Origin: Ligustrum vulgare
Taxonomy: Eukaryota > Streptophyta > Magnoliopsida > Lamiales > Oleaceae
Reading direction: 5' to 3'
DNA length: 64,000 nt
NCBI GenBank assembly: GCA_963555705.1
Contig: OY743168.1
Span: 21,892,139-21,956,138 of the forward strand
Each line of letters opens with the position of its first letter. Position 1 is the first letter of the stretch. Shown in pieces: positions 48,613 through 60,107 of this stretch. Both the position numbers and the translations under genes were made by a program. Below the pieces are notes generated by a model. The model had not been told where the DNA came from. It worked only from the letters and a program-made list of their open reading frames with translations, and ran no database searches.

Positions 48613-50928
48613 CAGAGCCGTACCTGTGATTCTTAGGGTTCAAAATGAACAATATATCTTGAAAAATTGGGTTTTTAATAGATAAAAAAAAAAGAAAAGT
48701 TGGATGGACATTTTATACCTAAAAGGGCTAATTAGGCCTATTCATACATTTAGATTTTAGTTTTTTATAATCAGGCTATTATAAACTATTTTATTAAATC
48801 AGGTAATTATGAATCTAACCCTAAACAATTCCCAATGTCTTTTTGTTCCATATGAATTCTGCTTTTCCCTCAACTTCCATCACGCTTCAAGCTGCCTCCA
48901 AAATTTGTGCGCATGGCAAAGTTTTGATTAACGAAGTATTACGCAAGTAAACATAAAGGAAAGAAGCTGCAAGGAAATTGTTTATAAAGAAATTGTTATT
49001 ACTGACTTGTTTTTGGTGAAAACGGTGGGAGCCTCATCTCATCACCAAATTGGAGTCGGCAGGGAAAACTTGGACAGAATTATGGTTATGCTTTTGCTTT
49101 AGCTTGATAATTATAATTTATATTTGATGTTTGTTTTCGTCCTTTAGCGCTTTTATGTGATGTGAATTGTGGTGTAAATTTTGAGACTTGATATTAAATG
49201 CGGTGATGATTGATTTTCTCATATCTGTAGTAGTTTTACTGGTGGCTGATTAGTGGTGATTTCAATCGTAGGTGGAGGCGAAGAAGATGGACTAGTAACT
49301 GTTTTCTTAAATATCAACGACAAACCAGATCTCATCTCAACAAATGAAATTCAGATATGTTTTTGCGACATCGAAGAGAACAAAATAGTGTACCATATGA
49401 ATTTTTCAACGGTGGTGCGGTGGCAGTGAATGTTATGACTGATTACAATTATTCTAATGTAATTTATTACAAATTAAGCTAATGTGTTAGTAATTCACTA
49501 GCTACAACTGTAATCAAATTGCAAATTGAAATAAAATTACAATTGTAATTAATTGTAAACTGTAATGAATTGTATGATGTAATTAAATTACAATTGCAGT
49601 TGTAACTAAGGTGAATTTAACTAATCTAATTAATTTTAGCAAAAAACTTTCATGTTTTATAAATTTATTAGTTACAATTATTATTAATTGCAAAATCGAA
49701 ATAAAGTTGCAATTGTAATTAATTGCAAACTGTAATTTATTACAATTTGTAACTAATTCAATTAATTTTAGAAGAAAAAAAATAAAAGTTCGATTGAGTT
49801 ACAAAAGTAATTACTTAGTTACAATTGTAATTAATTTCAAAATTAAAATTAAGTTACAATTTATTACAATTCGTAATTGGCTACAATTACAATTGCAACT
49901 TAATTGTAATTTAATTGTAATTAATTAGTTAGTTACACTTGTAATTAATTACAAAATGTAACTAAGTTACAATTGTAGTTATAATTAATATGCATGTAGC
50001 TAATTTAACTAATGTAATTAATTACAAATTACACTAATATTTTACGAATTCGTTAGTTACAATTGTAATTAATTACACGATTGAAATAATAAAGTTACAA
50101 TTGTAACTAATTATAAATTGTTATTCATCATAGAATGTAAATAAATTGCAATTTTAATTAAGGTGAATGTAACTAATTCAATTCATTTAAGCAAAAGAAA
50201 TTGTACAAATCCATTAGTTACAGTTGTAATTAATTGCAAAATTAAAATAAATTTGCAATTTGTAACAAATTCAATTAATTTTGAAAGAAAAAGTGACTTG
50301 AAAAATACGATTAAGTTGCAATAGTAATTACTTAGTTACAATTATAATTAATTGTAAATTATAATTGATTATAAAATGTAATTAAGTTACAATTACAGTT
50401 GTAATTAAAGTTAACGTAACTAATTCAAAATTGTCATGTTTTACAAATTCATTAGTTACAATTGTAATTAATTGAAAAAATTGAAATAAAATGACAATTG
50501 CAATTAATTGTAAATTGTAACTGTTTATAAAACGTAATTAAGTTGTAAATACAGTTTTAATTAAAGTGAATGTAACTAATTCAATTAATTTTAACAAAAA
50601 AAAAAAAAAAAATGTCATGTTTAATGAATTTCAATTTAATTTTTATCAATTAGTTAGATACATTTGTAATTGATTAAAAAATTGAAATTAAGTAACAATT
50701 GTAATTAATTACAAACAGTCAATTTTATTTACATTGTCTGTATGCCTGATTTTGGTAATATGTTTTATATTTTTAAAATATCTTTTTAAATGCCTGAAAT
50801 TAAAAAATAAATTCCTTAAAATTTTATATTTGCGTACTTAACCCTACTAATAAATACAAAATATGGGCCCTTATTTTTTTGAGGCCCAAAGCGTCGACCT
50901 GATTTTCCTTAGCCCAGGTCTAACTCTA
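48613..50928. mobile_element. Non-autonomous hAT element filled with AT-rich repeats
   Basis: The left end CAGAGCCGTACCTG and the complement of the right end, TAGAGTTAGACCTG, are hAT-type inverted repeats. Target duplications are ACCCTTAC (48605-48612) and ACCCTTAT (50929-50936), 7 of 8 matching. The interior from about 49440 to 50720 is a degenerate array of 'gttacaattgtaattaattg' units. 'gggccc' and 'gaggccc' lie close to the right end, as in the hAT element at 21705-23850. No transposase is visible. Confidence 0.8.
49440..50720. repeat. Palindromic AT-rich repeat array
   Basis: Dozens of copies of TTACAATTGTAATTAATTAC-like sequence, including the self-complementary TTGTAATTAATTACAA, occur at irregular spacing. 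Larger units beginning 'attagttacaattgtaatta' recur near 49664, 50048, 50210 and 50448. The whole array lies inside the hAT element. Confidence 0.7.
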
Positions 50929-50936
50929 ACCCTTAT

Positions 50937-51731
50937 ACTAGAACACCAATTAGGTGGCACTAATGTGACTTTAAATGAGAGACAATTTTTTATTTATAAA
51001 CAAATAATGTGATATTTTGAATGTAAAATTAGTAATTACAAAGTTATTTGAGAAAATATGTATGATTAAAAAAAAAATTTGAAAAAATGTTCTATTTACC
51101 AAGTTTACCAAACACATGCTTAATTATACTTTTCATTAATCATATCACACAGCATCACTTAAACTGATGTCCAGTGCTAGATAACATTACTCCTATGTTT
51201 TCCTCGTTCATTAGCTCATCCCAACTTGGGATTTGACCAAAATGCTCGTATTTTTGTTTTTCTAGATTTATATCCATATAATTTGTTTTAACAAATAACG
51301 ATAAAACCACTAAAAAGTAAAAAAATCTGACTTTTTTAACATAAAACCCACCACCATTAGGACCCTAATACTCAATTTACAGTTGTCCATCATGCCATAT
51401 TCGACCGTTTTCTCCTTTCCTGCAACTATGCCAGCATTTGCTAACCGGAAATGAATTTTAGGTCTACATCATACTTACTTTTCCGTACTCAAGTAAAAAA
51501 AAAAAAAAAAATCCACAGAAACTGAATTGTACACAGAAATATCGAAGTAAGAAAACTCTTAAACTTTCAACAAACAAAGATTCTACTACAAAGGATGCTA
51601 CACAACTAGCTCTACATCTAGTAAGGTTGATCAACACGTCAACATCTTTTACACGCGAAGGAATTACAAAACATTTTGGACACATCAGATTCAGAAATCT
51701 ACACAGATTGATAAGATAGAACAAACTTTGA
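50937..51731. other. Intergenic DNA downstream of the kinase gene
   Basis: 50980-51120 resembles the terminal part of the MITE family seen at 7205 and 34645. The stretch 51440-51731 lies immediately 3' of the kinase stop codon on the minus strand and is probably its 3' untranslated region. A (A)n run is at 51495-51511. No other gene is seen. Confidence 0.4.
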
Positions 51732-54700
51732 TTACTGAGAGAAATATGACATGGCTCGTCGAAAATCCAAAGATTTGAGAGCCGATTCTGGGAAATGCTG
51801 TGTACCCGGCATTAATAAGCCGCCTCCTTTATGAGGAAGAAATACCTGTGGTTGATTATTCGTTGCCGGGTTCTCTCCAACTTTCAACGAAGTGGCTTCG
51901 TTCTTTTTCTTCACAAATTCAAAGAACTCAGCAACTTGGCGAGCATACCTTCACAAGTTGAAGCCAAAAATGATAATATATCTCTTTATGTTGTGAAAGG
52001 ACAGGGAACAGTAAACAAAGTAAAAGAGAAAGCAATACGTGGACAAATTAAGGAAATAGTTGATAGAAATAAAAACTTCTCGAAGCACTAGTGTCAACTA
52101 GATGTCTCCTAATGATATGTGCCTGGGCTGGGAGCATGTTTGGTAGTGTGCGAAAGCAATTCATGCAGCATGCACCAAGGGAAATGATTTGAATGTTTAT
52201 CATGTAAATTCGTATTACATCAACATGTATACAAATCAAGAATACTGAAGTTAGCACATATTAACAGCTCCTCAAAAATAATTTAATAGCGTACAGACTA
52301 ACTAGTTTATGTGTGGTTCAAAATTCAGTCCAAAATCATCGCTAGAACATTCTTCTATATGGCAATTTCAGTAACCTTAGCACCTAACCAAGACGAAACC
52401 ATCCAAAAATTAAAAAAAATGCATATGATAAGAGTAAAGAACATTGAATCCAAGAACTGCTAGATACTTTGCAATAGCAGAGATCACTAAATAAGTAAAT
52501 GAAACAATTAATTTAAACAAACATATCAAAGCAGGAAAAGTTCACATACTGCTGCTTAGCTTCTAAATCTCTGCTAAAATCAATGTCTGGCTCGCAGTCG
52601 AGAACCAAGGCTGGAACCTGCTCATTACCAAACAGAGATAAATCAAAGGTTTGCTCATCACATTGATCACGTTGAAAGAATTGGCATAAAAGCATAATAC
52701 CTTTTGGATGCTTGAATGCATATGATCACCATCCAAATAATAGACACGGTCCCTTATATATGGATGCAAAGGCCGGTCAGCATCCTGGGGTAGCTTACTG
52801 ACAGACAGAACCCCATGATTTCCACTTTGGAACGGAAAAAGCCAGCTTTCATGCTTCTCATGCAAATCCTGCAGATACTCTAGAGAGACTCCACCTTCCT
52901 CTGCTCTCTTGCGCAGCATCATACGCTTGTGACAAGTATCAGGGCTTGCTCTTAAGTAGATAAAGCCATCAGGAATAAGACCAGGCAAACTTGAAACAAC
53001 TGGATCAAACCACGAGTCATAAATGCTGATCTCCATTTCATTCATCCACTTTGCTTCATGAACAGCTCTCACAAAGACCTTCAACAAACAAGAACGACAA
53101 TTAATTAGCTGCAGTAACCCAGTAAACAGGCTAGCTTCTCTTTTATAAAATTGGCAAAATAGAACGATAATAAATGTTAAGTACCAGAATTCTATCAATA
53201 TATTTTAAACATCATAAGAATGTTCTGATGTTGAAAATATTCTGCGATCTATCTGATAATGATCACATGATAAACAAAATGAGGACTTCACAGAAAATAT
53301 GATATACTCTCTAAAGTTGAAGGTACGATACATTTCTTTAGAAAGCACATGTAAGGACACATACCATTCTATCACTGAAAACACTCCTTTCCATGAGTCT
53401 GAGGGGCTTAATTCCACCAGATGACTCCCTCTCCTGCATAACTCTTGTAACAAACACATAGTTTTGGAAGGTATAGGCATATCTCTCTGGCTCAGCATAA
53501 AATGCATCTAATATGTTGAAGTGGTCTGGACCCACATTTTGCCACTTGTCGATAGGTTCAGGAACAATCTCCACAAGATCTCTAAGCTCCAGTGTTTCAT
53601 TAGCTATTCTCTGCAAGAATGTGGTCTTCCCAACACTGATATTTCCTTCAACACAGAAAGTGAGTCGCTTCTTCTGGGCAGGCTTAATATCAGAATCAGA
53701 GTTGTTCTCCTTCATATCTTCATCCACGCTATCCTTGATGAAAGTAGTTATACTCTCGGCATGGTTTCTATGTATGATTCCAACCGAACTTTGTAGAAAC
53801 TCAACCATTTTCTGACTGGATGTCCCAAAAAACTGCAGCAAGAAATGCATCTCTTCATTATAAAATGGCCATGGAAAATGACAAATAAATAGATTATACA
53901 TTTGCATTTATTTAATCTTCTATGGTTGCTAATTTATCTCTCAAGCCAAGCATGTCGATCAACATATATTAATAAATACAGCAAAATTGTTAGAAAAAGT
54001 TGCTAAGCTATAACAAATTATCTAGATAAAATCCCAGAAGTCAAAATGAACGTTAACAGTACAATAAAAAACAGTCATCAACAAAAACTCCATCAATTAA
54101 ACTCTAAAACTTCTTTTTCCGTTTCTTCTAGATTTCAACAAGAGTACGTGCTCATTACAATAATTATCAAACTCCTCGCGTAAAATTAAGGGTCTGAAGC
54201 AGTACAGAGGCTTAAAACAATATAAACAATCAATGAAATAGGCACAGACTATATATACCAGTATATCCAATGAAACACAAACGCATACATTTTTCTCTCA
54301 TGCAAAATAACCCAATCGAATAAACGAGTTTTGTCCATAATAACAGGCAAGCATGATATATATGTATATAGCAAATAAAAGACAGTACATTGGTATACCT
54401 TATCTTTGTATAGCTGTTTAAGCTGAGCAACACCATCAAAACCCTTCTCTACCAGCTTCCTCAAATTCCTAGGCCCGACTCCAGGTATTGTCAGCAAATC
54501 CGGGTTCCCAACAACCACCGCACCTCCAACTCCACCATTTCTCTGCCTCCTCTGCACTCTCACTTGCCTCTCCTCCACACCTTTTTCATTCTCCAAGTTA
54601 TCCACTCCATTTGCTTCCGTGACAGCAAACTCAGCGCCCTTATCCGAGTTCCCGACCAGCGTCCTAAACCACAGAGCACGAGACGCACTCCTATTACTAT

Positions 54701-55055
54701 ACCTACTCTCCTTCAACACAACCCAAGCCCTCGATGGTACTGCACTACTCCCCCCACTAATACTACGACTGTCATTTTCAATGGCACACCTGTACATACG
54801 ACGATTGTTGGAGGACAGTTTTGTGAACTTGAGGTTCTTGGCTGCTGCGGTGGATATGGGATTTTCGGGACGGTGGTGGAGCGGGTGGTGAAGGGAAGCG
54901 GCGGCGGCAGATGGGGGCATTTTAACACTATTTCGAGTACTGTAAAACCCTTGAGAGAGAAAGCAGGGTAGAGAGAGTGAAGAATTAACAGATAAAATTG
55001 GGGGGCCAGACGGGCTTCTGCGCAGCAGCTTCTGCATCACTCCGGTGCATTTCAC
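51732..55055 (-). CDS. dNK: Deoxynucleoside kinase with N-terminal helix-hairpin-helix
   Basis: Five coding exons on the minus strand: 55055-54399, 53832-53365, 53078-52701, 52617-52550 and 51948-51732; 1788 bases, 595 residues, all phases consistent. The kinase domain (about 274-520) phosphorylates deoxynucleosides with ATP for dNTP salvage. Visible: P-loop GNISVGKT (282-289), ERS motif (367-369) and an arginine-rich lid KRMMLRKRAEEGG (426-438). Before it, at 183-219, lies DLLTIPGVGPRNLRKLV, a helix-hairpin-helix segment found in the plant proteins of this family. Residues 1-60 are rich in Arg, Ser, Pro and His and contain FYSTR, suggesting organelle import. A second ATG, 18 bases in, gives MQKLLRRS and could be the true start. 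The C-terminus is low-complexity. The exon 4/5 junction uses GTATGTG, which keeps QYARQVAEF intact. Confidence 0.95.
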
Positions 55056-55428
55056 ACCTGCAAACTATAGATAAAAGGGTTTTTGTGTGTGTGTTGAATT
55101 TCGGGGTGGGATGGGTATGGTTTGTGGCTTTTGAGTTTGAGAGGGTTTTGTAGGAAAGAAGAGGGCTGGAGTTTTTAGGGTTGAAGAAAGGAGCATTTGA
55201 AATTATTTAGGGAAAATTTCATCATTAGTCTTCAAGCTATTGTGACTTTACAAAGGTGAATCTTTGAAAAGGTGCAAGTTGATCCTCCACCATTTACTGT
55301 ACTCCTTGAACCTTGTGTGACAATAGTGTAAAATTTGTTTGGTATGGAAATTTATGGCTACATGTGTGAGACTCGAGAGGGCTGATATATATGAGTTGAT
55401 ATTTAAAAATAACTAAATGATTTTATGT

Positions 55429-55466
<38 letters not shown>

Positions 55467-56839
55467 ATTGTATTTCCCATTATTTAGCAAAATTAAATGC
55501 CTACGATTATTTGCTATATATTGATATTCGATGAAAATAATTTGAGTGAAAATGTTGTTTCACATATCTCAATATTTTGTATATAAACATATTAAAATGA
55601 TAACCCCACATTTGGCTTACGAAACCATATGATTTTCATCTAAAATTTTGAAAAGTGCAGTATATTATCCACCATAATGCTCTGAGATGGATATAAGTGA
55701 AAGCTGAGAATAAATAGTTGAGTTTGAACGTGAAGGATGAAATGTTATGGCATTGTTGTCAAATTATATAATATAATATTTTCTCAGCATTAAGTGGAGA
55801 AATTAAGTAGTTGAACATGCCTAAAGCGTGATGGTAATTGACTCCAAAATAAATATCTCTAAAATAATTGTTATGATCTTATAAAGGCTAAATACTCATG
55901 GAAATTATAATCTAATCACTAGCTTAAGCTCTTTGAAATATCAATGAGAAATCAAAATTGATGATTCCCATCTCGATATTTTGGGAGTACTCTTTCATGT
56001 ATTAGTTAATTAAGGTACATTGAGATTTCAAGCAAAATGATTACAGATTATATTTGTCAGAAATAATATTTATTTAAATGATAGATTATAATTAGTCAAT
56101 TGGCAATTGTGATATAAAATATATATAGTTAAACAAGTATGATCATTGAAGATTTAATATGCCTAGAATCACTTTGGAATGTAATGTGATCGGGTGTATA
56201 AAATGAAATTACATACATAATGATATATATAACCCTATGAGATAATGTGTTAGAAATTAAAATTAGAGTGTAACATTATTGTTAATTATATTTGAAAATC
56301 TTAACATTGATTTACAAGATGAAGATTCATGGTTAATTATTTACTTGAAGTGAGTGAGTTAGTTAGTTTTTCACTTTAAGTTAATAAATCACTTCTAAAT
56401 TTGAAAAATGCATTAAATACATAATGATATAAATAACCCTATGAGATAATGTGTTAGAAATTAAAATTAGGGTGTAACATTATTGTTAATTATATTTAAA
56501 AATCTTGACATTGATTTACAAGATGAAGATTCATGGTTAATTATTTACTTGAAGTGAATAAGTTAGTTTTTCACTTGAAATTAATAAGTCACTTCTAGGT
56601 TTGAAAAATGTATTAAATACATTGATGAATATTAATTATAGAACATGACTCGATGCAGCATGTACAAATAATTGGAAATATGATATAGTTCTTGAAGTTC
56701 AAAGAAATAATTGAATTTATATTTGAAGAACAAATAATATAATATATAGGTTATCTATATATGCTTGGTAAACATATTTGATATTGCATCGATTAATAGT
56801 TGAAATAATGATATGCAATATTAACATAATTCTAATGTT
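55056..56839. repeat. Intergenic DNA with a 204-bp tandem duplication
   Basis: The first ~120 bp (55056-55180) should hold the kinase promoter and leader on the minus strand. An (AAT)n microsatellite lies at about 55430-55465. A 204-bp unit starting 'ataatgatat' at 56217 repeats at 56421 with few differences, ending near 56620. The rest is AT-rich and featureless. Confidence 0.55.
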
Positions 56840-57046
56840 CACATGTGGAGGAGCTAATACGTTCTTCACCTTTTTTCTTGTTTGAGGTTTTGTCTCACAT
56901 GATTTTTCTAATAAGAATTTTAATGAGGTAACTGTTATGACGTCTTAATGAAGAAGTACTTTAGTACATACATATTTAAAAAGATTGATGATATCGATGT
57001 TCAACAAATTCGCTCAAATGATAATGTGGTTGATTTATTTACAAAA

Positions 57047-57050
<4 letters not shown>
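56840..57050 (+). pseudogene. Ty1/copia remnant (RNase H end)
   Basis: The frame starting at 56948 reads KIDDIDVQQIRSNDNVVDLF then TK, the C-terminal RNase H wording of plant copia polyproteins (usually ...SSDNLADLFTK). The preceding 56840-56940 resembles copia LTR ends ('gttttgtctcacatg', 'ttttaatgaggtaac'). Only a shard remains; a TA microsatellite starts at 57047 where the protein would continue. Confidence 0.6.
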
Positions 57051-57112
<62 letters not shown>

Positions 57113-57341
57113 GTTATTGAGTTAGCAACAGTTTTCATTTATGAGTTTTGCCCCCTTCAAACATCTATTACTACATAATACAATGTTATTCTATCTATTA
57201 TCTATTATTATATATATTGAAGTTGTCGAGTTAGCAACAGTTTCCAATGCCAGTTTCCCATCGAAACTCAGCCAATACTTATGACTTTTTTTCTTCCCTT
57301 TTACACATCTATTATCACAAAATACAATCTATCTATCATCT

Positions 57342-57407
<66 letters not shown>

Positions 57408-57764
57408 TTGTTGAGTTAGCAACAGTTTTTAGTGTCAATTTCCCGTCACAACTCAGCCATTATTTAAGGTTATTTTTTTTTTCCTTTTAAACATTTATTA
57501 CTACAAAATACAATGTTAATTTATTTATTATATCTATTAAAGTTGTTGAGTTAGCAACAGTTTCCAAAGCCAATTTATAGACAAAACTCAGCCATTTTTT
57601 TTTCTTATAAATATCTATTACTACAAAATACAATGTTAATCTATTATCTATTATGATATATATTAAAGTTGTTGAGTTAGCAATAATTTCCAACGCCAAT
57701 TTCATGTTAAAACTCAGCCATTATTTTTTTTGAACATATATTACTACAAAATACAATCTATCTA

Positions 57765-57812
<48 letters not shown>

Positions 57813-57930
57813 GTTGTTGAGTTACCAGCAGTTTCCAATACCAATTTTTCGCCAAAACTCAGCCATTATTTATGGTTTTTTTCCTTTTAAACATCTATTA
57901 CTACAAAATATAATGTTAATTAATCATTAT
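57047..57930. repeat. Six-copy minisatellite with expanded TA tracts
   Basis: A unit with 'gttgagttagcaacagtttc', then 'aaaactcagccatt', then 'catctattactacaaaatac' is repeated six times (starts near 57112, 57219, 57403, 57540, 57662 and 57811). Unit length varies from about 107 to 190 bp. Three of the junctions carry long pure (TA)n tracts: 57047-57108, 57345-57402 and about 57770-57808. Open frames here are repeat artefacts. Confidence 0.75.
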
Positions 57931-58640
57931 TATTAGCACGATTTCCAAGCTGAACAAGTTTCAATATCTTGCCCACACTCTTGAATTTTTTTTTGTTTTT
58001 TTTTTCCATTTTCTATTACATATTTCTTAAACAAATTCATTAACATTTGAACACGATTTCCAATCTCTTGGGTTTCGCATCTACTAAATATTGACATTCT
58101 TAACAATTTCATCTTTGAATTTTGTTTTAAGATTCCTGCACATAATTTGTCATGTGTTTGCTCATTTTCTCAACGATAGTGACTCCTAGAATTCCATCAA
58201 TACTGATTTACCAAACCATGAACATTAGAAAATCTGAACAATGTGATGAGAAATTTATGTTCTAATTACCTTAAACTTTTGTTTACTGATAATACATTTT
58301 TTTTGTGCAATATTCCACACATATAATAATTCGGTGGACTATTTACGTTAAATTATACCTAAAATCTTGATAAGGAATAAAAATTAGTGGATCTAAAATC
58401 AACATACTCATTAAATGTACTATTTAAGTTCTATAATGGCCATCAATCGTTTATAAGGATAAAAACCTAATTTTCTTGCTATCCATATGTTGCTTACTTG
58501 AGTTATCATCCCTTAAAAGATTTTATTAAAGTAATAATAATGCTTTCTATTGTTCATAATTCGGGACTTTAATGGTTTAAATATATCGATCATCTAAATC
58601 CGATTACTTAACAGTAGACATCCTATCCATACAACTGAAA
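57931..58640. other. AT-rich intergenic DNA, nothing recognised
   Basis: No coding, RNA-like or repeat structure beyond poly-T runs could be identified. Confidence 0.4.
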
Positions 58641-58651
58641 GCGAGCATGAT

Positions 58652-58924
58652 GTGATCCAGATCACGGATACAAGCCCGCACAAAGATCCGTTGAAGATCA
58701 AAGGAGGACCGATGACTCGATTGCAAGCAAAGAGGGCCAAGGAAGCAATGGACAAGTTAGTTCAAGAAACAATGGCCAAAACAATGTTCGTGTCATCGAA
58801 AGAAGCAAGTTTCATGTTGGGGCCGAGCCAAAACGACGAGTGGATCAACCTCATCCAAGCCGTCGAAGAAGATTGCCAAAATTCGAGAATTACGGCCGTA
58901 ATTCAAAAATCCTCACGGCCGTAA
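58652..58924 (+). pseudogene. C-terminal end of a gypsy polyprotein next to the LTR
   Basis: The 90-codon frame includes KGGPMTRLQAKRAKEAMDKL, typical of the very end of plant Ty3/gypsy polyproteins, and stops just where the ACGGCCGT repeats begin. No integrase precedes it here. It is therefore either coding carried inside the 5' LTR, or the tail of a truncated related copy that the downstream element abuts. Confidence 0.55.
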
Positions 58925-59525
58925 TCAACCTTCTGCTTAAAACAGAATTTTGAAGAAATTGCAGTTTACGGCCGTAAAGATTATATCACGGCCGTAATGG
59001 AGTTGCTGCTTAAAAATTGAAGTTTGGACGTTTTAGACTTACGGCCGTAAGTCATATGTCACGGCCGTAAGAGTGAGTCAGAAACAAGTTTACGGCCCTA
59101 AGGAAAGCAGTCACGGCCGTAAACATGTATACGCGGAATTTTAGGTTATTTTTATTTCCTTATTTTTAGGTAATTGTTTCCTTATTTAATTAGAACTCTT
59201 TAACCTAGTTTTGACCCTATATATAGGGATGTAATTTTCATTATTCACAGACAACTTTGATTATTATATTGAGAGGCAAATTGCTTTCACAATCCTTATT
59301 CTTCATTGAATAAAATCCGAACTTGCGAGTTTAATTCTTGTTTGTTCAAATCTTGGGTGAGATTTATTTTCATTGTGATCAAGAGGTCAACATATCAATT
59401 GATTGTGTTGGTTGCTTGGTTCAATTAATTTGAATCAATCTCTAAATCGTGATTCTTTGGCGTTCTTGGGTCGATTCCAATAATTTGTGGGTTGCGTAGC
59501 TACAATTGCTACGTGGTTTGCATCA
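58890..59525 (+). mobile_element. 5' LTR of the Ty3/gypsy element
   Basis: Right end '...tttgcatca' at 59525, two bases before a Met-tRNA primer site TGGTATCAGAGC (59528-59539). A TATA-like palindrome, 'ccctatatataggg', lies at about 59214-59227. At 58890-59123 ACGGCCGTAA occurs seven times exactly plus one variant. The left border is uncertain because the 3' LTR lies outside the window; it may start near 58630, before the coding tail. Confidence 0.6.
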
Positions 59526-60107
59526 TCTGGTATCAGAGCTTAGGCTCCAAAAATCAAGGTTATATCTTGTTTTTGTTTTCTTGAGTTTCTTATTCTTGTT
59601 CTTCGTGTTCTTCCAGCTTTGAGTCTTTAATCCAGAAAAGTGTCACAAAAAAATTCAATAGTCGTTATTTCCTTCGTTTGTTATCCAAATTAAATTTCAT
59701 TTGTTGCGTCTTTCTCGTAGTTGAATTTTCGAGAAATTAAAAAAAAAAAAAAAAAAAAAAAAACGAAAATTCTCAGTTCAATTAAAATATTTGATATTTG
59801 ATTTCAAGAATTATTTTCTTGAAACAATCATAGTTTCCATAAAAAGTGTCAAGTTCTATATAAAGTCAAATTTAATTCTCTAAAGGTCTTCTTTGAGTTT
59901 TCCAACAAATTCATTACTTCTCACTTATATTCGATTTGAAGCAATCGAGTTTAAACTTGTTTGAGTTCGGATTCGTTCTTTGAAGCAATCGGGGTGAAAG
60001 CTATTGAGTGGAAAAAGGCAGAGAGGTGAGATCAATAGAGGGTAAAAGCCTAATTTGAGTGATACACGAGCGAAATACACGTGAGGCATATAATCATTAG
60101 TGTTAGG
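59526..60107 (+). other. Primer site and untranslated leader of the gypsy element
   Basis: The primer-binding site at 59528-59539 complements the initiator Met-tRNA 3' end. The leader that follows has an (A)n run at about 59739-59763 and no long frame before the Gag start. Confidence 0.7.

Noticed and set aside
53513..53815. Plus-strand frames of 90-100 codons across the kinase exons
   Set aside because: They are antisense shadows of kinase exon 2.
25388..55055. Functional clustering of FANCM and the deoxynucleoside kinase
   Set aside because: They are on opposite strands, separated by about 9 kb of transposons, and I know of no conserved linkage; proximity is probably chance.
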